Shown in pieces: positions 6,071-12,527 of a stretch of DNA of 16,053 nt. The stretch is taken from contig JAZQIE010000126.1 of NCBI GenBank assembly GCA_045540975.1, positions 1 through 16,053 on the forward strand, given 5' to 3'. The position numbers and the translations under genes were made by a program. The notes beneath the pieces were generated by a model. The model made no database searches. It was not told the DNA's origin and saw nothing but the letters and a program-made list of their open reading frames with translations. Every line of letters starts with the position of its first letter. Positions within the stretch are counted from its first letter, which is position 1. This DNA is from SIG510 sp045540975. Lineage in GTDB: Bacteria > Bacillota > Clostridia > Oscillospirales > JAAYXM01.

Positions 6071-7243
6071 ATGGGACAAAACAGAAATTGGTCTGCAGAG
6101 GAAAAGGAATACTTGCGGGAGAATTGGGGATCCGTCTCGGTCATTCAAATCAGCAAGAAACTGAACCGTTCGATCAACGCGATCAATGTTATGAAGGATC
6201 GGCTCGGGCTCGGGGCGTTTTTGAAAGCCGGTGACTATATCACACTCAATCAGTTGATGAAGGCCGTGGTCGGGCATCAGTTTCATTCGTACTACATGAA
6301 GAGTTGGGTCGAGAACCGTGGGCTCCCGCTCCATTACAGGCGCGTCGGTAAAATGCGAGTGCGGGTCGTTTATCTTGAGGAGTTTTGGGCGTGGGCCGAA
6401 AAGAATCGAGCTTTTTTGGATTTCTCCAAAATGGAGCCGCTCGCCCTCGGTGCAGAGCCTGATTGGGTGAAGGAGCAGAGAAAACAAGATTTCCAACATT
6501 TCGCCGTGCAACGCAAGGATCGTTGGACATCGGCGGAGGATAGTCGCCTGATCGCGCTGCTCAAACTGCATAAATACGGATACGCGGAGTTGTCGAAGAT
6601 GCTGCACTGGTCAGAGGGTGCCATCCAACGGCGATGCGCTGACCTCGGAGTTAAAGAACGCCCGGTCAGGAAAGGGCCGCACGACGCGGATAGCGCTTGG
6701 ACAGAGGAGCATTTCCGGGTTTTGGCCGATGGCATCAGAAACGGAGAGAGTTATGCCGAAATCGGCCGAAAACTCGGGAAGTCAGAAAAAGCAGTTCGTG
6801 GGAAAGTATACTGCGAGTATCTAACCGAGAGTGCTGACAAAGTCCGGGCGATGATGGGCTCGGGCGAATGGGGAGCGGGAGCGCCGATCCCAACGGTGAA
6901 GCAAGCGAGATCGCTTTCGAGATGCAGGTCAGACGTGAAACGCGATCTTACAAAACTTGCGACAATCCTGCGAATGCGCATGAATGAGTTGGGCTTTGAT
7001 CCGTATTGGCAACGGTTTATGTGCATGAATTGGGATGATGTGGGCGGATGCCTTGCCGGGTGTGCGAATTGCGATGACTGTGTGGAGTTCCGGAGGATCC
7101 GACCGCAGTATTGTGCGAGATGTGGCAATACTTTTTATGAGCGAGAGGAAAATCGCTTTTGCGAGAAATGCCGAAAAGCGAGAAAAAAAGCGGCACAACG
7201 CAAGTGGAAAAAGTTGCATCCGAATGCACAAAGAAAATCATAG
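6071..7243 (+). CDS. triple SANT/Myb-like DNA-binding protein with C-terminal zinc ribbon
   Basis: A 390-residue protein. The frame is open back to 5972, but CAGGAGAAA upstream of ATG 6071 and the lack of overlap with the DUF4314 gene decide the start. Three Myb/SANT-like helix sets are visible: residues about 7-46 (NWSAEEKEYLRENWG), 152-195 (RWTSAEDSRLIALL) and 210-252 (AWTEEHFRVLADGI). Each has the Trp near its start and a closing IN/IQ/VRGK recognition helix. Residues about 55-118 look like an excisionase/MerR-type winged helix (ITLNQLMKAV...VVYLEEFWAWAEKN). The C-terminal part holds C-rich clusters (318, 327, 331, 334, 337) and a ribbon at Cys348, Cys351, Cys364 and Cys367, followed by a basic tail. 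Related proteins occur in Bacillota phages as SANT/Myb-like DNA-binding proteins. A regulatory or DNA-structuring role is inferred. Confidence 0.8.
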   Translation: MGQNRNWSAEEKEYLRENWGSVSVIQISKKLNRSINAINVMKDRLGLGAFLKAGDYITLNQLMKAVVGHQFHSYYMKSWVENRGLPLHYRRVGKMRVRVVYLEEFWAWAEKNRAFLDFSKMEPLALGAEPDWVKEQRKQDFQHFAVQRKDRWTSAEDSRLIALLKLHKYGYAELSKMLHWSEGAIQRRCADLGVKERPVRKGPHDADSAWTEEHFRVLADGIRNGESYAEIGRKLGKSEKAVRGKVYCEYLTESADKVRAMMGSGEWGAGAPIPTVKQARSLSRCRSDVKRDLTKLATILRMRMNELGFDPYWQRFMCMNWDDVGGCLAGCANCDDCVEFRRIRPQYCARCGNTFYEREENRFCEKCRKARKKAAQRKWKKLHPNAQRKS

Positions 7244-7258
7244 AGAGGGGGAGGCAAA

Positions 7259-7519
7259 ATGAATAGATTCTTAAAATCACTCAACCGAATCAATAAAAAC
7301 GTCCCGCTCGCGGCGGTTGATTGGACGGACGAGGATTTCGAGCATCTCAAGGCGATCACGGACGCGCTGGAAAAGCAAATTCCGGAAAGGGTAGAAGATG
7401 TGCAAACGGAGAGCGTCGGCTTGCGGTTTTGCCCAAGGTGCGGGGTGCGATTCATTCAGTGCGGTATGAAGTATTGCGGAGAGTGCGGGCAGGCTTTGGA
7501 ATGGGAGGATTCAGAATGA
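7259..7519 (+). CDS. small zinc-ribbon protein, 86 aa
   Basis: AGGGGGAGG lies about 6 bases before ATG 7259. The N-terminal half is helical and acidic (WTDEDFEHLKAITDALEKQ). The C-terminal part is a zinc ribbon: FCPRCGVRFIQCGMKYCGECGQ, with Cys58, Cys61, Cys73 and Cys76 as the likely ligands and an extra Cys68. The ribbon resembles the C-terminal one of the preceding Myb-like protein. The function is unknown. The stop overlaps the next start (ATGA). Confidence 0.7.
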   Translation: MNRFLKSLNRINKNVPLAAVDWTDEDFEHLKAITDALEKQIPERVEDVQTESVGLRFCPRCGVRFIQCGMKYCGECGQALEWEDSE

Positions 7520-7779
7520 CACGAAAAAGATGCGTCAAGCTGCTCATGGCGAAAGGCTATGACCGGAATACGGCAAACGCAATCGCGGCGGAGGCCGTGG
7601 TCGCATACGGCAGTTATGCGAAAGGGTTTGAACAGACCATGAATATCAAAAGCGCGATCGAGAACCTTAACGTTTCCGCGTTGCTCGATGTGATCGAGAA
7701 GTTTTGCACCACGGTCGCAGAGGCATCAGCGGCATTCGTGCAGACATTCAAAGAGGCGTATTCAGATCCGGAACAATGA
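7516..7779 (+). CDS. small helical protein of unknown function, 87 aa
   Basis: ATG 7516 overlaps the previous stop and has GGGAGG about 6 bases ahead, so I reject the longer frame open to 7321. The protein is all-helical in appearance: RCVKLLMAKGYDRNTANAIA, AYGSYAKGFEQ, then a hydrophobic-patterned C-terminal half with VIEKFCTTVAEASAAFVQTF. I do not recognise a named family, but the first helices resemble small Bacillota phage proteins found near the end of the early region. It is the last gene before the terminator at 7788. Confidence 0.65.
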   Translation: MTRKRCVKLLMAKGYDRNTANAIAAEAVVAYGSYAKGFEQTMNIKSAIENLNVSALLDVIEKFCTTVAEASAAFVQTFKEAYSDPEQ

Positions 7780-7787
7780 CCACAACA

Positions 7788-7822
7788 AAAGAGCCGCCCC
7801 AAAGGACGGCTCTTTGCTTTTT
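7788..7822. terminator. intrinsic terminator, probably bidirectional
   Basis: AAAGAGCCG (7788-7796) pairs with CGGCTCTTT (7807-7815) around a short loop, followed on the plus strand by GC and five T (7818-7822). On the minus strand the same stem is followed by TTTTGTTG. It lies between two convergent genes and serves both. The plus-strand T run overlaps the stop codon of the minus-strand regulator. Confidence 0.85.
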
Positions 7823-8036
7823 ATATGATCGGCTTTCCTGTTTCATTGTCGATGAAACTCACGGAAAGGGTCGCTCCCAACGCTTCTGCAATTTTTTCGA
7901 GTTCGGAAACCTTGAAAGTGTTGCGCTTATGTTTGTTGTTCAAATTTTGCGGGGTTTGTCCCATGCGCCGGGCGAGTTCTGCCTCTGTGATATTTCGCTT
8001 GACGCAGCAGAGTTTAATGTATTCGCGCATATTCAT
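7821..8036 (-). CDS. XRE/Cro-type helix-turn-helix regulator
   Basis: A 71-residue protein. Read on the minus strand, GAGGTGAT lies just before the ATG whose first base is 8036; the open frame goes further to 8063 but without a ribosome site there. Residues about 15-57 form a compact XRE helix-turn-helix: ITEAELARRMGQTPQNLNNKHKR, FKVSELEKIAEALGATL. A short strand-forming tail (SVSFIDNETGKPII) may make the dimer. It is the size of a Cro or a minimal repressor, with no peptidase or ligand domain. It is the only minus-strand gene in the window and is divergent from a 45-aa gene. Its own promoter copies the sequence of the opposite promoter, so self-repression and joint control are likely, by inference. 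Confidence 0.85.
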   Translation of the reverse strand: MNMREYIKLCCVKRNITEAELARRMGQTPQNLNNKHKRNTFKVSELEKIAEALGATLSVSFIDNETGKPII

Positions 8037-8054
8037 GTTAATCACCTCGGTTAA

Positions 8055-8083
8055 ATGATACACCGTTTTTTATATTTCGTCAA
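8055..8083 (-). promoter_or_regulatory. promoter of the XRE gene (element A)
   Basis: On the minus strand: -35 TTGACG (8083-8078), 17-base spacer, -10 TATCAT (8060-8055). The transcript would begin near 8048, only about a dozen bases before the ATG at 8036, leaving just room for the ribosome site. It agrees with element B at 25 of 29 positions. Confidence 0.75.
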
Positions 8084-8124
8084 GAAAAAACTTGAAAAAA
8101 TATAAAAATATTTATAAAAAAGTG

Positions 8125-8153
8125 TTGACAAAATATAAAAAATAGTGTATTAT
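8125..8153 (+). promoter_or_regulatory. strong sigma-70-type promoter (element B)
   Basis: -35 TTGACA (8125-8130), exactly 17 bases, -10 TATTAT (8148-8153); the expected start of transcription is near 8160. It is the best promoter in the window and is oriented towards the 45-aa gene and the structural block. The spacer shares its A/T-rich core with element A, so an operator may be embedded in both. Confidence 0.85.
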
Positions 8154-8199
8154 ATATACATAAGGTAAGGCGAGGAACACCTCATGAAAGGATGTGAGA

Positions 8200-8337
8200 A
8201 TGATGACCGAAGCAAAAAAAGAAGCCCTGCAAGCGCTGCTGAAAATCTTGAGTGAATGTCCCGAAATTGCCGAACGGATAACAATCACAATCAAGCCCAA
8301 CAGCAAAGCAATGCAGGGCGCCGACGAAACCAAGTAG
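8200..8337 (+). CDS. 45-aa small protein divergent from the XRE gene
   Basis: Two ATGs in tandem (8200 and 8203) follow AAAGGATG at a proper distance, about 40 bases downstream of the promoter start. The product begins MMTEAKKEALQALLKILSEC, an amphipathic helix, continues PEIAERITITIKPNS and ends MQGADETK. I do not recognise a domain. The size, strong promoter, good ribosome site and divergent partner all support a real gene. It could be an antirepressor-like or partner peptide for the XRE protein; that is inference. A GC-rich hairpin follows the stop. Confidence 0.65.
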   Translation: MMTEAKKEALQALLKILSECPEIAERITITIKPNSKAMQGADETK

Positions 8338-8349
8338 GTCGGTCGGGAA

Positions 8350-8373
8350 GAGGGGCGGCAGGCACCGCCCCTC
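8350..8373 (+). other. GC-rich hairpin after the 45-aa gene
   Basis: GAGGGGCGG (8350-8358) pairs over nine bases with CCGCCCCTC (8365-8373) around a six-base loop. No T run follows, so it is more likely an RNA-stabilising or weak/attenuating structure than a full terminator. Confidence 0.65.
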
Positions 8374-8427
8374 CAATCCAAAAGTATAGCCGACTTTTAA
8401 ATAAAAATCAAGAGGGAGGATTTTTCG

Positions 8428-8655
8428 ATGAATAAGGCAAGACGAAAAGAACTTGCAAAGGCGGTCGAACTGATTGAGCGCGCTCGTGAAATCATCGAGG
8501 TGGTCAAGGATGAGGAGCAGGATGCATTCGACAATCTGCCCGAGAGTTTACAAGCATCGGAGAGAGGCGAGCGAATGGAGGAATTCATTTCCGCACTTGA
8601 GGATTTTTTGGATGAGGTAGACACGGACGATTTGGTCGAAATCATAGACGGGTAA
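8428..8655 (+). CDS. small acidic helical phage protein, 75 aa
   Basis: GAGGGAGGA lies about 8 bases before ATG 8428. The protein is strongly helical: MNKARRKELAKAVELIERAREIIEVV, then an acidic segment with FDNLPESLQASERGERMEEFISALEDFLDEV and a short tail. The DNLPESLQ-x-SERGE core recurs in small unnamed proteins of Bacillota phages, where it usually lies in the early or pre-terminase region. No activity is known; it is most likely a two-helix hairpin or coiled coil. Confidence 0.75.
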   Translation: MNKARRKELAKAVELIERAREIIEVVKDEEQDAFDNLPESLQASERGERMEEFISALEDFLDEVDTDDLVEIIDG

Positions 8656-8681
8656 CAACCGAAGGAAGGAAAGGAAAAACG

Positions 8682-8891
8682 ATGATGAAATACGGAAAGA
8701 ATGCGCGAGTAGGGAATTTGGTAGTGTTCAGCAGACAGGGCGCGATCGATGCCTTTAAGACATTCGCGAAAATCTGTTATGAGCGCAGTACATTGGAAGC
8801 GGTATCCGTTTTGACGAAAGTTGAGCGCGATATGTATGCGCTTGGGTTCACACACGCGGAAGTGGAAGAACTCGAACTTTCGGTCATATAA
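8682..8891 (+). CDS. hypothetical protein, 69 aa
   Basis: GGAAGGAAAGG precedes tandem ATGs at 8682 and 8685. The product is a small mixed protein: MMKYGKNARVGNLVVFSRQGAIDAFKTF at the start, and a C-terminal helix with KVERDMYALGFTHAEVEELEL. I do not recognise a family. It follows the acidic helical gene with a 26-base gap and precedes a noncoding stretch, so it is the last of the small genes before the virion block. Confidence 0.6.
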   Translation: MMKYGKNARVGNLVVFSRQGAIDAFKTFAKICYERSTLEAVSVLTKVERDMYALGFTHAEVEELELSVI

Positions 8892-9118
8892 CCACCGCAC
8901 CGCGCCGAGGGCGGCTAAACCGCCCACCAAATGCAATTATACAAAACAAAGGTATGTCATCTTTTATCACCTTTTGTCATTGTTTTACACCTTTTTTGCG
9001 TGGTAGTATATCACCATCGGAGCAATGGCCGAAAAAGCCAAAGAGGGAATCAAGCCGCACGGGAAACCGTTGCGGCTTTTCCTATGCTCCGGGGTTTTAC
9101 AGAAACGGGGTGAGCGGG
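8892..9118 (+). promoter_or_regulatory. noncoding gap upstream of the gpZ-like gene with two hairpins and a possible promoter
   Basis: A six-base GC stem (GGGCGG 8909-8914 with CCGCCC 8920-8925, loop CTAAA) follows the small gene. A T-rich stretch comes next with a possible weak promoter, TTTACA (8984-8989), 17 bases, TATATC (9007-9012). A second, longer hairpin is at 9052-9078. A 60-codon open frame crosses the region (8931-9113) but has no ribosome site. Confidence 0.4.
9052..9080 (+). terminator. probable intrinsic terminator with GAAA tetraloop
   Basis: AAGCCGCACGG (9052-9062) pairs with CCG-T-TGCGGCTT (9067-9078) with one bulged T and a GAAA loop (9063-9066). The transcript continues TTTT (9077-9080) then CC, a short U run. 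It may end the small-gene transcript or attenuate entry into the structural genes. Confidence 0.6.
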
Positions 9119-9778
9119 ATGGCGTCGACGGTAACTTGTGCGATCAAGAATTACGACAAGATCAAAAAGGCCCTTGAGCAGAAGAAAAAGGCTCCGGAAA
9201 AGGTATTGCAGCGCACGATGTCGGACATTAGGAAACGCGCTCCGGGATGGGTTGCGGCTGAAATTGTGGCCGTTTATGGCGCAAAGAAAGCGGAGATCAC
9301 CGGAGGAAAGCTCGGCTCTGTCAAGGTCGAGGGAAGTGATCCGAGAACCGCAAAGATCATTTATAAGGGCAGGATGCTCACACCGACGCATTTCGGTATG
9401 ACACCAAAAGCGCCCGGACAGAATGCGTATACCCTCAAGGCGCAGATCATCCGAGGTCAAAAGAGTACACTCGGCAAGGTCAAGAAACTTTCGAAGAAAC
9501 AGAGGGCAGCCCTTGGTAAGAACTTCACGAGGTCAGGCTCGAAGTCCAGCCCGAAGTCCCCGATCATGCTGATGCATACAGGAAACGCTCAAGCGGGCGG
9601 GAAGAACTACATTCCATTCCAACGCGTGAGTCAGAGACGATCAGACATCAAGGCGATCAAGTCGATCTCTTTGCCGCAGATGGTCAGCAGCGAGAGAACC
9701 GCGCCGAAGATCAGCGCGGCACTCAATGAGAATGTCGAGAAGCGCCTGAACCACCACATGGAGAACCTCATGAAGTGA
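9119..9778 (+). CDS. gpZ-like minor tail / tail completion protein
   Basis: A 219-residue basic protein. ATG 9119 is preceded by GGGGTGAG; the open frame extends to 8954 through hairpin sequence and I reject that extension. Features that match the prophage minor tail protein Z family: an N-terminal helix ending RAPGWVAAEIV, a strand IYKGRMLTPTHFGMTPKAPG (about 82-100), a YTLKAQIIRGQK segment and a C-terminal SLPQMVSSERTAPKISAALNE followed by RLNHHMENLMK. Lambda gpZ acts in joining tails to heads and ejecting DNA. In lambda this gene lies well downstream of the terminase; here it lies directly upstream of it. A 242-base noncoding gap follows. Confidence 0.7.
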   Translation: MASTVTCAIKNYDKIKKALEQKKKAPEKVLQRTMSDIRKRAPGWVAAEIVAVYGAKKAEITGGKLGSVKVEGSDPRTAKIIYKGRMLTPTHFGMTPKAPGQNAYTLKAQIIRGQKSTLGKVKKLSKKQRAALGKNFTRSGSKSSPKSPIMLMHTGNAQAGGKNYIPFQRVSQRRSDIKAIKSISLPQMVSSERTAPKISAALNENVEKRLNHHMENLMK

Positions 9779-10020
9779 TGACCGAGAGGATCATCGAGTG
9801 ACTTTCTCTTTTTCTTTTGTTATTTTCTTTGAGGAAAGCGTGAAGGTATAGGAAGTTATACCATGCAAGGGTTAAAATGCGAAATTCGGGCGATTCTGTC
9901 CGCGTGCGCGCAAGTTCGTAGGTACTTCCGGGAGGGGGAATCGCCTGTGGTGCTGGCGAGCCCAGGAATTGAGTAGTTTTTGGTGTCAAAAATTGGGACA
10001 TTTCGGTAGGAGGCGAGGGT
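9779..10020 (+). other. noncoding gap upstream of terS, candidate cos region
   Basis: The gap holds a pyrimidine-rich tract (about 9800-9830), the GGTATA inverted repeat, a GC-rich core at about 9890-9950 with a TGCGCGCA palindrome (9905-9912), and an A/T hairpin TTTTTG/CAAAAA (9977-9992) next to TTGGGACA. Lambda-type phages with Nu1/GpA terminases carry cos just upstream of the small subunit gene, so this is where cos should be. No nick site can be read directly. A 37-codon frame (9863-9976) with AGGAAG ahead of it is also present and could be a peptide. Confidence 0.4.
9845..9862. repeat. short inverted repeat in the gap before the terminase genes
   Basis: GGTATA (9845-9850) and TATACC (9857-9862) are perfect inverted copies around six bases. 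It could be an operator or a terminase-binding element; nothing else identifies it. Confidence 0.45.
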
Positions 10021-10590
10021 ATGGAGAAGAAGGACTACCGGACATCGGCACAGGTAGGAAAGGTTTTCCACCTAAGTGCAAAACGAATCCAACAACTTAC
10101 TGCGGACGGGGTCATCGAAACTGTTGAGACTGCAAAAGGTCGTCGCTATGAGTGGGATAAAACCGTCGAGCAGTATGTGCAATATCTTGCTGACAAGGCA
10201 CATGGCCGAGAAAAGAAAGAATCAACCGAAACCCTTGAGCAGGAAAAACTGCAGGCGGAGGTCGATATTAAAAAGGCAAAAGCCGAGGCCGCTGAGTTTG
10301 AGCTGAAAGAACTGAAAGGGAAGATGCATCGCGCAGAGGATGTCGAGGCGATCACGACAGATCATGTTCTTTTTTTTCGCTCAATGCTCATGGCGATGCC
10401 AGGCAAACTGGCTGTCGATTGTGCAAACTGCAAATCGCCTGCAGAGGCAGCAGAGTGCATCAAGCAAGAGGTTTTTTTCATTTTGGAGAATTTGAGCGAA
10501 TACCGATACGATCCGGAGAAGTACAAGCGGCGCGTCAGAGAGCGGCGCGGATGGGAGAGTGAACGCAGCGGTGACAGAGAAGAAGAGTAA
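10021..10590 (+). CDS. terS: small terminase subunit, Nu1-like
   Basis: A 189-residue protein with GGAGG about 8 bases before ATG 10021. Residues about 6-55 form a winged helix: YRTSAQVGKVFHLSAKRIQQLTADGVIE then GRRYEWDKTVEQYVQYL, the layout of lambda Nu1 and relatives that bind cos DNA. A Lys/Glu-rich coiled coil follows (about 65-105: EQEKLQAEVDIKKAKAEAAEFELKEL), as in Nu1-type proteins. The C-terminal half would contact the large subunit. The very acidic/basic tail ends 31 bases inside the next gene, an arrangement that couples the two subunits. Position directly before the GpA-type gene confirms the call. Confidence 0.85.
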   Translation: MEKKDYRTSAQVGKVFHLSAKRIQQLTADGVIETVETAKGRRYEWDKTVEQYVQYLADKAHGREKKESTETLEQEKLQAEVDIKKAKAEAAEFELKELKGKMHRAEDVEAITTDHVLFFRSMLMAMPGKLAVDCANCKSPAEAAECIKQEVFFILENLSEYRYDPEKYKRRVRERRGWESERSGDREEE

Positions 10591-12511
10591 AAAGCGGATG
10601 CGCGCCGTTGACCGAACTTTTGCGAAAGCATTTAAGGCTTACAAACCACCCGAAAATCTGACCGTGAGTCAATGGGCAGCAAGGTTTCGCGTTCTTTCGC
10701 GAGAGAGCAGTGCAGAAGCGGGGCCGTGGAATAATGACCGCACCCCGTACCTCGTGGGGGTTATGGATGCATTCAATGATCCGGCTGTGCGCAGGATCAC
10801 GATGGTTGCATCCTCGCAGGTTGGTAAATCCGAGCTGGAACTCAATATCATCGGGTACATCATCGATCAGGATCCGGGATCAATTCTCTACATCCAACCG
10901 ACCCTCGATGACGCAAAGAAATTCTCAAAACTCCGAATCGCTCCAATGATTCGTGACAGTGTAAGGCTGCGCGGAAAGGTTTCGGAGGTCAAGAGCAGAG
11001 ACTCGGGGAACACCACTTTGCAAAAATCGTTCCCCGGTGGGATGCTCACAATTGTCGGTTCAAACAGTGCGTCTGCGCTGGCATCAACCCCGGCACGTTA
11101 CATTATCGGCGATGAGCGGGACCGATGGGCGTTATCAGCGGGAAGCGAGGGTGATCCGTGGAAATTGGCCGAAGCGAGAACTACAACGTACTACAACGCA
11201 AAACTCGTGGATGTCTCCACACCGACAAACAAGGGAACCAGCCCGATCGCAAACTCTTTTGATGAGGGTACGCAGGAGCGATGGAGCCGGGAATGTCCGC
11301 ACTGTGGTGCGTGGCATGACATCGAATTCGGCGACATCAAGTTCGATTTTGAAACCATCAAAAACGGGAGAAAAAAGGACTACATCGTCAAATCTGTATC
11401 GTGGTGCTGCCCGTCCTGCGGTTGCCTCTCTACGGAGGATGAGATCAGGAGACAGCCTGCGCGATGGATTGCGGGGAATCCCGAGGCCATCGCAAAAGGG
11501 CACCGGTCGTTTTGGCTGAATGCTTTTTCATCGCCGTGGACTCCGTGGAGCAAAATTGTTTATGAATTCTTGAATGTGCGCAAGGACCCACAAAAACTCA
11601 AGGTTGTTTATAATACGAAACTTGGGTTGCTTTGGGAAGATCGTGGCGAGCTCGAGGATGAGGATTCATTTCTTTCCCGCCGTGAAGATTACGGAAGCCG
11701 TGACGATGGAACGCCGATTGAGGTTCCTGATGGCGTGCTCGTGCTCACGTGCGGCGTGGATACACAGGACGACCGCCTCGAGTTCGAGGTTGTCGGTTGG
11801 GGGCATTATGGCGAAAGTTGGGGCATTAAAAAAGGCGTCATCATGGGCGATCCAAACGATGCGCAGACATGGGAGCGCCTCGACGATGTGGTAGATCATG
11901 TTTACCTTTTCGCGAATGGCAGAGGGTTGAAAATATCACTCACTTTTGTCGACAGCGGCGGTCACAAGACCCAAAGCGTTTATCGGAACTGTGCGATGAG
12001 ACAAGGCAAGCGTGTTTTTTCAATCAAGGGTAAAGGTGGTGACGGAATACCATTCACAAAACCGCCGAGCAAAGTAGAAATCATGGCAAACGGCAGAGTC
12101 ACAGGGAAAACATGGCTTTATACCATCGGGGTTGATGCAGGCAAGGCAGACATCCTCATGGGTTCGCTAAAGGTCATGGAGCCGGGTCCGAAATATTGTC
12201 ATTTCCCCATGCGATCAGAGCAAGGTTACGACCTTGCTTTTTTTAATGGTCTTTTATCCGAAACACTCGAGATGAAATCAGAGCGCGGCCGCACCCGATG
12301 GGCGTGGGTGAAGATCCCAGGACATGAGCGAAACGAGGCGCTCGATTGCCGAAACTACGCTTATGCGGCATTGCGTGTCCTCGACCCAGACATGGATGCG
12401 GTAGAACGCAAACTGCGCGAGGGTGGAGAGAACACCAAAAACGCAGTAAAACCGGCACCAACGCAACGGAAACGGGGTGCGAGGAATAGCAATACTTTCA
12501 GTGATTGGTAA
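10559..12511 (+). CDS. terL: large terminase subunit, GpA (lambda) family
   Basis: A 650-residue protein of normal length for the GpA family, which packages DNA into the capsid using ATP and cuts cos. N-terminal part: KPPENLTVSQWAARFRVLSRESSAE, a Walker A-type loop SSQVGKSE (about 85-92) and a Walker B-like YIIGDERDRW (181-190). A zinc site is formed by CPHC (246-249) and CPSC (284-287). The nuclease domain starts about residue 395 with LTCGVDTQDDRLEFEVVGWG, supplying acidic residues, and continues to a FVDSGGHKT motif and a terminal HERNEALDCRNYAYAALR. No break is seen. The GTG at 10559 overlaps terS by 32 bases and has GGATGGGAG close ahead; GTG 10571 or ATG 10598 are possible starts. Confidence 0.93.
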   Translation: MNAAVTEKKSKKRMRAVDRTFAKAFKAYKPPENLTVSQWAARFRVLSRESSAEAGPWNNDRTPYLVGVMDAFNDPAVRRITMVASSQVGKSELELNIIGYIIDQDPGSILYIQPTLDDAKKFSKLRIAPMIRDSVRLRGKVSEVKSRDSGNTTLQKSFPGGMLTIVGSNSASALASTPARYIIGDERDRWALSAGSEGDPWKLAEARTTTYYNAKLVDVSTPTNKGTSPIANSFDEGTQERWSRECPHCGAWHDIEFGDIKFDFETIKNGRKKDYIVKSVSWCCPSCGCLSTEDEIRRQPARWIAGNPEAIAKGHRSFWLNAFSSPWTPWSKIVYEFLNVRKDPQKLKVVYNTKLGLLWEDRGELEDEDSFLSRREDYGSRDDGTPIEVPDGVLVLTCGVDTQDDRLEFEVVGWGHYGESWGIKKGVIMGDPNDAQTWERLDDVVDHVYLFANGRGLKISLTFVDSGGHKTQSVYRNCAMRQGKRVFSIKGKGGDGIPFTKPPSKVEIMANGRVTGKTWLYTIGVDAGKADILMGSLKVMEPGPKYCHFPMRSEQGYDLAFFNGLLSETLEMKSERGRTRWAWVKIPGHERNEALDCRNYAYAALRVLDPDMDAVERKLREGGENTKNAVKPAPTQRKRGARNSNTFSDW

Positions 12512-12527
12512 GGGAGGATGAGTCACA

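Noticed and set aside
8184..8255. 23-codon frame starting just before the 45-aa gene, with GAGG ahead
   Set aside because: Low-complexity product, out of frame with the better-supported gene; a leader peptide cannot be excluded but is not supported.
8112..8381. minus-strand frame opposite the 45-aa gene
   Set aside because: It crosses the divergent promoters and a hairpin and has no ribosome site.
8931..9113. 60-codon plus-strand frame before the gpZ-like gene
   Set aside because: No ribosome site before the ATG, unlikely composition, and it covers two hairpins, including a probable terminator.
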